Notes under the pieces: generated by a model
What the model was told of the DNA's origin: nothing
The model's input: the letters and a program-made list of their open reading frames with translations, nothing else
The model's database searches: none
Part shown: positions 1-8,544 of the stretch, piece by piece
How the letters are laid out: each line of letters starts with the position of its first letter
Position numbering within the stretch: the stretch's first letter is position 1
Assembly: GCA_903868145.1 (NCBI GenBank)
Contig: CAIPTY010000058.1
Location: 1-64,000, forward strand
Direction of reading: 5' to 3'
DNA length: 64,000 nt
Origin: an uncultured Desulfuromonadales bacterium
Lineage (GTDB): Bacteria > Desulfobacterota > Desulfuromonadia > Geobacterales > Pseudopelobacteraceae
Made by a program: the position numbers and the translations under genes

Positions 1-99
1 CACAATTTTACAGGTACTGAGCGTCACCATCTTCGAGCGAATGCCCTTATTGCAAGCACTTACAGATTCCGATTACAGAAGCGAAACAGACGAAAATAA
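1..99 (+). CDS. Possible C-terminal end of a gene entering the window
   Basis: Frame 1 is open from the first base to a TAA at 97-99 and encodes a strongly basic tail (it ends LQKRNRRK). It could be the end of a gene starting before the window, but 32 residues are too few to recognise a family, and an open frame this short can arise by chance. The following promoter and leader at 128-231 show that a new transcription unit starts downstream. Confidence 0.2.
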   Translation, partial: HNFTGTERHHLRANALIASTYRFRLQKRNRRK

Positions 100-127
100 T
101 AACCAACTGTTTTTATTCAACTAAACG

Positions 128-157
128 TTGGGACACTACTGAGTTTGTATATATAAA
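128..157 (+). promoter_or_regulatory. Predicted sigma-70 promoter of the rhodanese/importer operon
   Basis: A weak -35 box TTGGGA (128-133) is followed after 18 nt by a good -10 box TATAAA (152-157). Transcription would start near 164, which places the leader RNA element at the extreme 5' end of the transcript. The -35 box is poor, so an activator may be needed. Confidence 0.45.
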
Positions 158-160
158 TAA

Positions 161-231
161 GAGGCCGACCAGAAAAACTGGAGGCCAGGCAGGAACGGGC
201 TTGCATCGCCGTTGTTGTCTGGCCTTTTTTT
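161..231 (+). promoter_or_regulatory. Sulfur-operon leader element, copy 1 (hairpin overlapping a terminator)
   Basis: A small hairpin, CCAG-AAAAA-CTGG (169-181), is flanked by GA on the left and A on the right and enclosed by GGCC (163-166) and GGCC (183-186). The right-hand GGCC is also the 5' arm of an intrinsic terminator, GGCCAGGCA paired with TGTCTGGCC, followed by seven T (to 231). The enclosing stem and the terminator are therefore mutually exclusive, as in attenuators and riboswitches. In this copy the shared arm is GGCC where the other four have GGTC, and the distal terminator arm changes to match. Ligand unknown; four further copies are in the window. Confidence 0.8.
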
Positions 232-257
232 ATTACACTCACACAAGGAGCATTCTC

Positions 258-1235
258 ATGTTGGTGACACGTTTTTATTCTGTAGCTGTGGCAGTATTAC
301 TCCTCGTTATGCAGGTATCATTCACACACGCCGCCGATGGTAATTACAAAGGCTACCCGCGCGGCAACGCCCTGATCACCGCGCAGGAACTCAAGCGCCT
401 GATCGATGCCAGAGACTCGAAACTTGTGATACTGGCGGCCGAAAACAGTGTCGAGTACCGCCTGGGGCATGTTCCCGGCTCATACCAGGTGGACCGCCCC
501 GCCATCGAAGCGCCTCCTGAAACCCAGAACGGCGTCACCGGCAATATCATAAGCGCCGCAGGATTCACCAAGCTCCTTCAGGGTCTGGGCGTCAATCACG
601 ATTCTACCATTGTCGTGTATGACACCAAGTACGATGCGACCCGCCTCTGGTGGGCGTTCACCTACTACGGCAAGGGAGATGTGCGGGTACTGGACGGCGG
701 CGTAAAAGCCTGGAGAGCGGCCGGATATTCGGTTGACCTGCTGGCACCGTCCACGCCAGCTCGCAGCGGTAATTTTGTTGCCAAAGTTTCGCTCCCCTCT
801 CTACGGGTGGACACTTCCGAAGTTATCGCGGCTCAGAAGAGCGATAAGGCGCAGATATGGGATAATCGCGACCTGAAGGAGTTTACCGGCGAAGAGCTGA
901 AAAAGGGTGCCCAGCGTGCCGGTCGTATCCCCGGAAGCAGTCACAGCAACTGGACTGTTTTCAAGAAGAAGGAGAATCAGGCTGAATGGCTTACGGCAGC
1001 AGAAGTCAAGCCGGTACTTCAGAAGCTCGGATATGATCAGAACAAGGAGCATTACTTCTACTGTCAGTCCGGCGTGCGCTCAACCCAGGCGATCTTCGCA
1101 CTGTATCTGGCCGGCTGGCCTCTGGAAAAACTGCACAACTACGACAGCTCCTGGATCGGCTGGTCAAGGGACAGGAATCTGCCGCTTGTTACCGGAACCC
1201 CTGGCTCAGCGGATCTGGCGAAGGCTGGCCTCTAG
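258..1235 (+). CDS. Exported two-domain rhodanese (thiosulfate/mercaptopyruvate sulfurtransferase)
   Basis: The product is a 325-residue sulfurtransferase of the SseA type, which moves sulfane sulfur from a donor to a thiophilic acceptor through a cysteine persulfide. The first 25 residues form a signal peptide (MLVTRFYSVAVAV..., cleavage after THA), so it acts in the periplasm. Two rhodanese domains are visible. The N-terminal one lacks the catalytic cysteine (YDTKYDATR in its place), and the C-terminal one has the active loop CQSGVR with Cys269. The ATG at 258 is chosen because AAGGAG lies 7 nt upstream and the signal peptide starts there; a longer frame from 201 would begin inside the leader terminator. 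First gene of a sulfur operon behind leader copy 1. Confidence 0.9.
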   Translation: MLVTRFYSVAVAVLLLVMQVSFTHAADGNYKGYPRGNALITAQELKRLIDARDSKLVILAAENSVEYRLGHVPGSYQVDRPAIEAPPETQNGVTGNIISAAGFTKLLQGLGVNHDSTIVVYDTKYDATRLWWAFTYYGKGDVRVLDGGVKAWRAAGYSVDLLAPSTPARSGNFVAKVSLPSLRVDTSEVIAAQKSDKAQIWDNRDLKEFTGEELKKGAQRAGRIPGSSHSNWTVFKKKENQAEWLTAAEVKPVLQKLGYDQNKEHYFYCQSGVRSTQAIFALYLAGWPLEKLHNYDSSWIGWSRDRNLPLVTGTPGSADLAKAGL

Positions 1236-1253
1236 GCCGGACGGAGAATTTAA

Positions 1254-2513
1254 ATGAGGCTTGCACTGGCCGGAAAAACGGCTCCAACACCCATTGATGA
1301 GGTTGTCCGGCGCTACCCCGATGTTCCGCGTCTGCTGGTCATCAAGACCGACGTGCAGCGACGGGGCGTTTTTTACAGCGATGCGGCACTGGCACTGCTC
1401 GATGAGACACAACATCAGACCACGGGAACCCATATCTTCGGAGCTCGCGACGGCCTGATAGCACTGCGCCCGGAATCGCTGCTGCTGCGCGATGGCAGCT
1501 CGATCATAACGACGCCAACCCCGCTGGAAGAAAACCCGTACGTGGTTGATGCCAAAGACGGGGTACCCTGGCTGTTTGACGATGGTATCCCTCTGGAAGC
1601 CGTTGACTACTGGCCCGCCCCCGATTTTTACGCCAGAACAAGCAGCTCCGGGGTACCGATGAAAAATATCGTCAGTGCCCGTCCCCAGCGTCTTAATATA
1701 TTCCCCTACCGCTACTGCACCTTCTGGAACAACAACAAAGGCTGCTCCTTCTGCGACATAGTTTCGCAACTTAAGAAGGGGGGCAAGGAACTCAACATAC
1801 CGGCGAAGCTGGACCCTCGCGAGGTGGGTGATGTGATCGGCGAAGCGTTGAAAGAACCGGGGCGTTTTTCGTCCGTCTTTCTGACTTCCGGTTCAATCGT
1901 CAGCGGCCAGGAAGCATTTGATGATGAGGTTGATTACTACATCCAGATACTGCACGAGGTCGGCAGGCACTTTAAGGCCCCGAAATTTCCGAGTCAGATC
2001 ATCGGAACCGCCTTCACCAAAAAGCAACTGCAGCGCTTGTATGATGAAACCGGTCTGATGAGTTATACCTCCGACATTGAGGTACTGAACGAAGAGCTGT
2101 TCAATAAACTCTGCCCCGGCAAGGCAGAATGGATCGGCTACCGGGAGTGGAAAAAACGGCTGGTGGATGCCGTGGAGGTCTTTGGCCCCGGCCGCGTTAA
2201 TACCGGCCTTGTTGCCGGAATTGAGCTGGCGGGGCCGCACGGGTTTTCTTCCGAAGATGAGGCGCTCGAACGGACACTCGACGAAGCGGAAGAACTGGCC
2301 CGGCAGGGTGTCAGCACGGTCTTCATCGTCTGGTCGCCCCGTCCCGATACCCCGCTGGGTGATCAGAAGAACGCCTCGCTTGACTACTACATCCGCCTGG
2401 CGCGGGGGCTGCATGCCCTGCGGGTAAAATACCGGCTGCCGATCGGTTTTGATGACTATCGCCACTGCGGAAACCACCCGGACAGTGACCTGTCGCGATT
2501 GCTGCCGTACTGA
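1254..2513 (+). CDS. Radical SAM protein with unusual CX8CX2C cluster motif
   Basis: This 419-residue protein has a central TIM-barrel-like radical SAM region. The presumed [4Fe-4S] cysteines are Cys155, Cys164 and Cys167 in CTFWNNNKGCSFC, a CX8CX2C spacing instead of the common CX3CX2C. About 150 residues precede the motif, which is long for the superfamily. Its reaction is not recognisable from sequence. It starts 18 nt after the rhodanese with GGAGA six bases before the ATG, and is followed by a flavin-barrel-like gene, so the operon pairs it with sulfur transfer and an organosulfur importer. A role in C-S bond chemistry is inference from context only. Confidence 0.8.
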   Translation: MRLALAGKTAPTPIDEVVRRYPDVPRLLVIKTDVQRRGVFYSDAALALLDETQHQTTGTHIFGARDGLIALRPESLLLRDGSSIITTPTPLEENPYVVDAKDGVPWLFDDGIPLEAVDYWPAPDFYARTSSSGVPMKNIVSARPQRLNIFPYRYCTFWNNNKGCSFCDIVSQLKKGGKELNIPAKLDPREVGDVIGEALKEPGRFSSVFLTSGSIVSGQEAFDDEVDYYIQILHEVGRHFKAPKFPSQIIGTAFTKKQLQRLYDETGLMSYTSDIEVLNEELFNKLCPGKAEWIGYREWKKRLVDAVEVFGPGRVNTGLVAGIELAGPHGFSSEDEALERTLDEAEELARQGVSTVFIVWSPRPDTPLGDQKNASLDYYIRLARGLHALRVKYRLPIGFDDYRHCGNHPDSDLSRLLPY

Positions 2514-2527
2514 AAAGGAATATGAAA

Positions 2528-2974
2528 ATGTCACTGTTATCAAGTGCTTTACGCGAATATATCCAGGATCGATCAGCTGTAAAAGTTCTTGCAACGCTTG
2601 ACGGGAACGATGCTCCCTACGCTGTCGTCAGTCCGTTCCTGCAACTTGATGAACAGGGGCATCTTGTGCATCTGGAGCTGCTGGAAAAATCAGTCACCAA
2701 TCGCAACCTTCTGCGAAGCCTCTGGTTTGATCGGAAGATTTCCGTCTCTGTGGGAAGCTATGTTATCAAGGGGTCGCCGGTCAAGGCACACATCAGCGGC
2801 CCGGTGTTCCGGCGCTATTACGAGCAGGTACGCTGTGTCCTTGATGACGCGGATCTTTCCTGCGTCTGGCTGATAGAGCCGGAAGAGGTGGTTGATGAAA
2901 CCTACGCAACCAGGAAACAGCAGGAGGAGGAGCAGTTTCCATTCTCCGTTCATCTGGATCGGCTGACGAATTGA
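2528..2974 (+). CDS. Small pyridoxamine-phosphate-oxidase-like (flavin split barrel) protein
   Basis: The 149-residue product resembles the split-barrel flavin-binding fold: a predicted strand series near residues 20-95 (VLATLDGNDAPYAVVSPF, HLVHLELLE, KISVSVGSYVI) of the kind seen in PNPOx-like proteins, which bind FMN, F420 or haem. No specific substrate can be read. An upstream in-frame ATG at 2522 lies only a few bases from AAGGA, so 2528, with about 8 nt spacing, is preferred. It sits between the radical SAM gene and an importer. Similar barrels occur in the minus-strand operon at 9282-10657, which is also controlled by the leader element. Confidence 0.6.
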   Translation: MSLLSSALREYIQDRSAVKVLATLDGNDAPYAVVSPFLQLDEQGHLVHLELLEKSVTNRNLLRSLWFDRKISVSVGSYVIKGSPVKAHISGPVFRRYYEQVRCVLDDADLSCVWLIEPEEVVDETYATRKQQEEEQFPFSVHLDRLTN

Positions 2975-3040
2975 GGGGGATGTGCCTTTGAATCTGACGA
3001 AGCAAAATAGCATCTGTAGTACAATTGAAAGGAACCCAGC

Positions 3041-4057
3041 ATGATACAAAAACTGATTTTTAAACCAGCAGGAGTTTTACTGGGAGCACTGTTACTTACC
3101 GGGTCACTCGTCACTTCCGTTTTTGCCGAGGTTAAAGAAGTACGCCTTGCCAAGCAGTATGGTCTCAGCTATCTGTCCATGATCGTCATGGAGGAGCAGA
3201 AGCTGATTGAGAAACATGCCAAAAAGGCCGGCCTTGGCGACATCAAGGTAAGCTGGAATACCTTCAGTTCCGGCTCGGTCATGAATGATGCCCTCCTGTC
3301 GGGAAGTGTCGATTTTGCCTCCGGCGGCGTGGCGCCGTTGATCAAGTTGTGGGACAAGACAAAAGGCGAAGTCAAGGGTGTCGCAGCCATTGATACGATC
3401 CCGCTCTACCTCAATTCCAACAATCCGGCGGTCAAAAGCATCAAGGATCTGACCGACAAGGACAAGATCGCCCTGCCGGCGGTTAAGGTCTCTATTCAGG
3501 CGGTAACCCTGCAGATGGCAGCGGCAAAACTGTTCGGACAGAAAAATTATGAGAAGCTGGACAAGCTGACAGTCTCCATGAAACACCCGGACGCCCAGGC
3601 TGCGCTCCTGTCACCCAAGTCGGAAATTACCGCCCATTTTGCCAGCCCGCCGTTCATGTTTCAGGAGCTGAAAGATCCCCGTGTCCATACGATTGTCAAC
3701 TCATTTGATCTCCTCGGTGGTCCGCATACCTTTGACGTGATCTGGGCTCACGGGCGGTTTCATGACGCCAACCCCAAAACGTACGCTGCGGTATATGCAG
3801 CGCTTGAAGAGGCAATTGCCTTTATCAACCGGGATAAGCGCGCAGCAGCCGAATTGTATATCAAAGCCTCCAAGTCAAAAGAGTCGGTGGAGGTCATCTA
3901 TGGTTATCTGACCAAAGAACCGATCAGCTACACCACTACCCCGCTCAATATCACCAAATACTCTGACTTCATGTACCAGACCGGCAGCATTGCGAACAGG
4001 CCGAAGAACTGGAAGGATCTCTTCTTTTCCAATATTCACGGCAAGCAGGGGAGCTAG
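3041..4057 (+). CDS. ABC importer substrate-binding protein, TauA/SsuA (NitT/TauT) type
   Basis: The 338-residue periplasmic binding protein begins with a Sec signal peptide (hydrophobic core to about residue 28, ending SVFA|EVKE) and continues with the two-lobe NMT1/SsuA fold, which in this family binds sulfonates, nitrate, thiamine precursors or similar small ligands. Conserved blocks include GSVDFASGGVAP and the later AALLSPKSEITAHFASPPF. It precedes its own ATPase and permease and forms a complete importer. The sulfur context favours an organosulfur ligand, but the ligand itself cannot be read. It lacks the Cys-Cys motif found in four other binding proteins of this window. Confidence 0.85.
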   Translation: MIQKLIFKPAGVLLGALLLTGSLVTSVFAEVKEVRLAKQYGLSYLSMIVMEEQKLIEKHAKKAGLGDIKVSWNTFSSGSVMNDALLSGSVDFASGGVAPLIKLWDKTKGEVKGVAAIDTIPLYLNSNNPAVKSIKDLTDKDKIALPAVKVSIQAVTLQMAAAKLFGQKNYEKLDKLTVSMKHPDAQAALLSPKSEITAHFASPPFMFQELKDPRVHTIVNSFDLLGGPHTFDVIWAHGRFHDANPKTYAAVYAALEEAIAFINRDKRAAAELYIKASKSKESVEVIYGYLTKEPISYTTTPLNITKYSDFMYQTGSIANRPKNWKDLFFSNIHGKQGS

Positions 4058-4059
4058 CG

Positions 4060-4842
4060 ATGGGCAGTGCAGCCCCCCTGCTGGATGTGCAGGGTGTTAC
4101 CATACAGTACAAAACCAGCGCGCAACTGGTGACCGCCACCTGGAGGGTCGGTTTTCAGGCAGACCGTTCCGATCGCCTGGTTCTGCTGGGTCCCTCCGGT
4201 TGCGGAAAGTCCACATTACTCAAGGCGATTGGCGGCTATCTGACGCCAACCGAGGGGGAAATTACGCTGAGCGGTCGCACCATCAGTGGACCGGGACCTG
4301 ACAGGGTCATGGTTTTTCAGGAGACAGATCAACTGCTTCCCTGGAAGACGGTGCTGCAGAATGTGGCCTTCGCCCTGACTGCCAGCGGCAGGGCATCCGG
4401 ACAGAATGCTGATGAACAGGCCATGATTGCCATTCGCACCGTCAAGCTGGAAAAGTTTGCCGACTCCTATCCCCACACCCTGTCAGGCGGTATGAAACAG
4501 CGGGTCGCCATCGCGCGCTGTCTGGCGATGCAGCCGGAAATTGTCCTGATGGACGAACCGTTTGCAGCGCTGGATGCTTTGACCCGTCAGCAGATGCAGG
4601 AAGAGCTGCTGGAGTTGTGGAGTCGGTCACAGTTTACCCTGATTTTCGTCACGCACTCCATCGAAGAAGCGATTCTGCTCGGAAACCGCATAGTGCTTCT
4701 CTCACCTCACCCCGGGCAGGTGAAGGAAATTATGGACGTGAATCTGGATGATCCGGGCAACCGTTTTCACGGTCGTTTCGACGAACTGCGGGACACGATC
4801 CATCGGGTGCTGTTCAAGGATGTGGGCGATTATGTCATTTGA
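4060..4842 (+). CDS. ABC importer ATPase, TauB/SsuB type
   Basis: A 260-residue ATP-binding subunit with all ATPase motifs: Walker [12 protein letters not shown]-loop VMVFQETDQ, signature LSGGMKQR, Walker [14 protein letters not shown] and switch histidine in FVTHSIEEA. It powers the importer formed with the preceding binding protein (2 nt gap) and the following permease, whose start lies inside the end of this gene, so the three are translationally coupled. Cytoplasmic, membrane-associated. Family assignment is firm and substrate assignment is not. Confidence 0.92.
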   Translation: MGSAAPLLDVQGVTIQYKTSAQLVTATWRVGFQADRSDRLVLLGPSGCGKSTLLKAIGGYLTPTEGEITLSGRTISGPGPDRVMVFQETDQLLPWKTVLQNVAFALTASGRASGQNADEQAMIAIRTVKLEKFADSYPHTLSGGMKQRVAIARCLAMQPEIVLMDEPFAALDALTRQQMQEELLELWSRSQFTLIFVTHSIEEAILLGNRIVLLSPHPGQVKEIMDVNLDDPGNRFHGRFDELRDTIHRVLFKDVGDYVI

Positions 4843-5737
4843 AAAAAGTGCCGCCATAACCCGGGATCTATCCGGGATTTCTCGTGAGGCTACCGCTTTC
4901 CGGTCGCATGGACAGCCAACGGACCAGGCTATTTCGGAAATCGTCCGCCCGCTGTCACGTGCGGAAAAAATCTGGAATCAGGCGATTGTACGCAAATCGC
5001 TTATTCTGGTGCTACTGGCGATAGCGTGGCAGGTGTATGCCCAGCAACTCAACAATCCGCTGATGTTTCCGACGTTCACCGATACAACTGCCGCGCTCTG
5101 GAATGCTTTTACCAAAGGTGAACTGGGAAGTCGCGTACTCGTATCGCTCAGGATTCTATTAAGCGGCTATGGTATCGGCGTCCTTCTGGCAACCGTGCTG
5201 GCCGCGCTGGCCAACGCTACCCGTCCGGGCAATGACCTTCTGGAAGTTTTGACCGCCATGTTCAACCCGTTGCCGCCCATCGCCCTGCTGCCCCTTGCGC
5301 TGCTCTGGTTCGGGCTTGGCAACGGCAGCATCACCTTTGTTCTGGTTCACGCAGTCCTCTGGCCGGTGGCGCTCAGCACCCACTCAGGTTTTGCGTCCAT
5401 CAGCGGCACGATCCGCATGGTCGGGCGCAACTACGGGCTGACCGGTTTGCGCTACCTCCTGCATATTCTCATTCCAGCGGCCTTCCCGGCCATCCTGACC
5501 GGCCTCAAAAACGGCTGGGCCTTTGCCTGGCGAACCCTGATCGCCGCCGAACTGGTCTTCGGGGTCAGCTCAGGTTCAGGCGGCATCGGCTGGTTTATCT
5601 ACGAAAACAAGAATCAGCTGGAAATTGCTTACGTCTTTGCCGGCCTGCTGACGGTCATTGCCATCGGTGTCACCATGGACAGCCTGTTCCGGCTGGTTGA
5701 GCGGCGCACGATCAATCGATGGGGGATGAAGTTTTGA
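4832..5737 (+). CDS. ABC importer permease, TauC/SsuC type
   Basis: The 301-residue inner-membrane subunit has a cytoplasmic N-terminus of about 45 residues and six hydrophobic segments. It carries the coupling-loop region of BPD-type permeases (near LTGLRYLLHILIPAAFP) and the family pattern LIAAELVFGVSSG. The ATG at 4832 overlaps the ATPase stop by 11 nt and has AGGA upstream; a longer frame from 4748 would duplicate ATPase sequence and is not used. It completes the importer 3041-5737. Confidence 0.88.
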   Translation: MSFEKSAAITRDLSGISREATAFRSHGQPTDQAISEIVRPLSRAEKIWNQAIVRKSLILVLLAIAWQVYAQQLNNPLMFPTFTDTTAALWNAFTKGELGSRVLVSLRILLSGYGIGVLLATVLAALANATRPGNDLLEVLTAMFNPLPPIALLPLALLWFGLGNGSITFVLVHAVLWPVALSTHSGFASISGTIRMVGRNYGLTGLRYLLHILIPAAFPAILTGLKNGWAFAWRTLIAAELVFGVSSGSGGIGWFIYENKNQLEIAYVFAGLLTVIAIGVTMDSLFRLVERRTINRWGMKF

Positions 5738-5765
5738 TATCCATGCGTCGCAACAGGCAGCCATC

Positions 5766-7130
5766 GTGATCTCGGAACAACCATACGATGTTGCAGTCAT
5801 TGGCGCAGGGGCCAGCGGAACGCTTGTTGCGAGCCAATACAGCAGGCGCGCTGCACCCGGAGCGCGCCTGGCGCTGATTGGTTCCGGCAGTCGCCCGGGA
5901 CGCGGGGTTGCGTATGAAACACCCTACCTGGCCAACGTGCTGAATGTGCCGGCGGGCAACATGAGCGCCTTTCCTGATGACAGGCTGCATTTTCTCCGCT
6001 GGCTTTCCACCCGTATGGCCGGTGCCGGTGCCAGAACATTTGCGCCGCGAAAACTATATGGCGATTATCTGGCCGGGATTTTAGCGGAAACATTGCACGT
6101 GGGAACTGTCCAGTTGATTGATGCCACTGCCACAAACCTCAGCCTCAACAATAAAGGCTGGACCGTGCACCTGGATGACGGGACAACCATCCAGGCCTGC
6201 TCGGTTGTGCTGGCAATCGGCAACGCGCTTATTCCTTCTGTTCCGCTGGACGTCAGCAGTATTGCTCACTTTTATCACGGCAATCCGTGGGGGGCGGATG
6301 CCCTCAAGGGATTAGCCCGCACCGCACCTGTCTTGCTGATCGGCACCGGTTTGACGATGGTTGATGTGGCCCTGTCTCTGCGGGAGACCGGGCATGAAGG
6401 GCCAATCCATGCAGTTTCACGACATGGAAGATTGTACCATGAGCACAAAACCTACACGCAGCAACCGTTACAGGAAATTGACGACAGATTCAGATCCCCT
6501 CTTGCAGCACTGCGCAGTGTCCGTTCGGCAATTCTACAGGTGATGAATGCCGGAGGAGACTGGCGGGCCGTGATTGACAGTCTGCGACCCCACACTGCGC
6601 AGATCTGGCACTCGTGGTCATTGCGTCAACGAGCCTCCTTCCTGCGCCACGCCCGAAATCTGTGGGATATTCATCGTCATCGTATGGCTCCCCAGGTCGC
6701 AACCCATCTCAACCGATTGCTGGCTGACGGTATACTTCGCATCCACGCCGGTCGTCTGGTCAAAGCTGAAACGGACGGGGCACAGGCAAAAATAACCATT
6801 CGTTCCTCACGCACCGGGAAAAGTTGTGTTGTGCCGGTAGAGCGGGTGATCAACTGCACCGGTCCCGCTCGCAACTTCACCACCACCGATATCCCGCCGA
6901 TTGCGGGTATGCGTGATCAGGGTTGGCTGACTCCCGACCAACTGCGTCTTGGCATCGAGACCGACGAGGACGGCCGGCTGATCGGGGCTGACGGTACAAG
7001 CATAAACACCCTTTTTGCTATTGGTCCGCTGCGCATACCTGACCTGTTCGAATCCATAGCAATGCCGGAAATACGTGTTCAAGCCGCTGAACTGGCAGGA
7101 TTGCTGACATCAAAGGAATTGAATGATTAG
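5766..7130 (+). CDS. FAD/NAD(P)-binding oxidoreductase
   Basis: The 454-residue protein opens with a dinucleotide-binding motif (VIGAGASGTLVA) and matches the FAD-NAD(P)-binding family that has the conserved block GRGVAYETPYLANVLNVPAG. A second nucleotide-binding region is near residue 190 (VLLIGTGLTMVD). These are cytosolic flavoproteins, some of which are N-hydroxylase-like or disulfide-reductase-like, and the substrate is unknown. The start is a GTG at 5766, because upstream frames are closed. It follows the permease by 28 nt and overlaps the next gene by 8 nt, so it belongs to the copy-1 sulfur operon and may oxidise or reduce an imported sulfur compound (inference). Confidence 0.8.
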   Translation: MISEQPYDVAVIGAGASGTLVASQYSRRAAPGARLALIGSGSRPGRGVAYETPYLANVLNVPAGNMSAFPDDRLHFLRWLSTRMAGAGARTFAPRKLYGDYLAGILAETLHVGTVQLIDATATNLSLNNKGWTVHLDDGTTIQACSVVLAIGNALIPSVPLDVSSIAHFYHGNPWGADALKGLARTAPVLLIGTGLTMVDVALSLRETGHEGPIHAVSRHGRLYHEHKTYTQQPLQEIDDRFRSPLAALRSVRSAILQVMNAGGDWRAVIDSLRPHTAQIWHSWSLRQRASFLRHARNLWDIHRHRMAPQVATHLNRLLADGILRIHAGRLVKAETDGAQAKITIRSSRTGKSCVVPVERVINCTGPARNFTTTDIPPIAGMRDQGWLTPDQLRLGIETDEDGRLIGADGTSINTLFAIGPLRIPDLFESIAMPEIRVQAAELAGLLTSKELND

Positions 7131-8244
7131 CAAAGAACGGCTGTACCTGAGCTTCATGGAGCTGTGCGCCATTGATTCGGAACCGAGCGGAGAGCGCCTG
7201 ATGGCGGACCGCTTGAAGGAACTTCTGGTATTGCAGGGTTTCACCGTCATTGAAGATGAGACTGCCGAGAAAATTGGAGGTAACGCGGGAAATCTCATCG
7301 CTCGCCTGAAAGGCACCAGCCGGGCCGAGTCGATCCTCTTCTCGTGTCACATTGACCGGGTTACCCCAGGGATTGGTGTTAAACCTCGCATCGAAGGTGA
7401 TTATATCATCAGCGATGGCACAACCGTCCTCGGTGCCGATGATGCCGCCGGACTAGCGGCAATTCTTGAGGCGATCACAGCGATAAATGAGTCGGGACTA
7501 CCTCACGCTCCCATCGAACTTGTTCTGACAGTGGCCGAGGAGCTGGCGCTTACCGGAGTCAAACATCTCGATACCGGACAGCTTGCTTCCCGATACGGTT
7601 TTGTGCTGGATGCAGGCGGGCCGGTGGGAGAAATCGTACTTCAGGCACCGGAACAGGTTAAATTTAAGGCGGTTTTCCATGGACGCAGCGCCCATGCCGG
7701 GGCCGCACCAGAAGAGGGGGTATCAGCCATCCAGATCGCCGGGGTTGCCATCAGCCGAATGAACCTACTACGCATCGACCCCGAATCAACCGCCAATATC
7801 GGTAGTATCTCCAGCGTAGGGCCGAGCAATATCGTGCCGGATCGCTGTGAACTGAACGGAGAAGCCCGATCACTTGAACCGGCCAAATTGAGATTTCAGA
7901 TTGATGCCCTGACCGAGGCCATGGCGTCTTCGGCAGCGGAGTTTGCTGGTTCGGTAGACATAACCTTTCTGCCATGCTACCCGTCATACAAGCTGGCGGA
8001 AGATTCGGAACCGGTCCGACGAGCCGCACTGGCCGCGTATCGGATCGGTGCGCCGGTCAGCTTCAAGACTACCGGTGGAGGTTCGGACGCGAACATCTTA
8101 AATAACAGGGGGTTGCCGACCGTCGTATTGAGCTGCGGTTACGAGCATGCCCATACCAATGCAGAACGGATTTCGCTTGAGCAGCTGGCGCTCTTGGCGG
8201 AGTGGGTGCTGGCGATTATCGACCCTGAAGTGATTCGCTTGTGA
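7123..8244 (+). CDS. M20-family metallopeptidase (PepT-like)
   Basis: The 373-residue enzyme has the two-zinc M20 layout: a metal histidine in CHIDRV, the bridging aspartate block GADDAAGLAA, the catalytic base pair EE in TVAEELALTG, the dimerisation domain with HGRSAHAGAAPEEG, and a C-terminal histidine in HAHTNAERIS. Members hydrolyse peptides or N-acyl amino acids in the cytoplasm. AAGGA lies 6 nt before the ATG, which overlaps the upstream stop. As last gene of the copy-1 operon it may release cysteine or methionine from a conjugate (inference). It converges on the minus-strand ferredoxin gene 28 nt away. Confidence 0.88.
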   Translation: MISKERLYLSFMELCAIDSEPSGERLMADRLKELLVLQGFTVIEDETAEKIGGNAGNLIARLKGTSRAESILFSCHIDRVTPGIGVKPRIEGDYIISDGTTVLGADDAAGLAAILEAITAINESGLPHAPIELVLTVAEELALTGVKHLDTGQLASRYGFVLDAGGPVGEIVLQAPEQVKFKAVFHGRSAHAGAAPEEGVSAIQIAGVAISRMNLLRIDPESTANIGSISSVGPSNIVPDRCELNGEARSLEPAKLRFQIDALTEAMASSAAEFAGSVDITFLPCYPSYKLAEDSEPVRRAALAAYRIGAPVSFKTTGGGSDANILNNRGLPTVVLSCGYEHAHTNAERISLEQLALLAEWVLAIIDPEVIRL

Positions 8245-8271
8245 CAGGTATGGAATTCTTCTCATTGACGA

Positions 8272-8544
8272 CTACGGGTTTGCCAACGCAATCTGGGGAT
8301 GTTTTGTTTTCAGCCGTTTACTCGCCTCGTCGACGTATCCCGTCATCGCAATGCCCCCCATAACGCACGATTCAGCACATCTGCCGCATCCAACGCACTC
8401 ATCAACTGCCGTCACCCATGGGACAAATATCCCTTCTTCTCCGCCAGGAAACATCTGGAGACACTTTTTGGGACAGCTTCGGACACAGACCGTACACCCC
8501 TCGCAGTATTCAACGATGATCCATGGTAGCACCACCGGTTTCAT
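8272..8544 (-). CDS. 2[4Fe-4S] ferredoxin
   Basis: A 90-residue cytoplasmic electron carrier. It has two complete cluster motifs, CEGCTVCVRSCP near residue 14 and CVGCGRCAESC near residue 50, both CX2CX2CX3C, so two [4Fe-4S] clusters are expected. It could deliver low-potential electrons to one of the flavin-barrel proteins of its operon or to the nitrogenase-like enzyme elsewhere in the island (inference). Its ATG overlaps the stop of the upstream membrane-protein gene. It is the last gene of the minus-strand operon headed by leader copy 5. Confidence 0.9.
   Translation of the reverse strand: MKPVVLPWIIVEYCEGCTVCVRSCPKKCLQMFPGGEEGIFVPWVTAVDECVGCGRCAESCVMGGIAMTGYVDEASKRLKTKHPQIALANP

Noticed and set aside
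3041-5737. Assignment as a taurine or alkanesulfonate importer (tauABC/ssuABC)
   Set aside because: The fold and gene order fit, but no sulfonate-cleaving oxygenase is present and an anaerobe would not use TauD/SsuD. Only the family level is reported.
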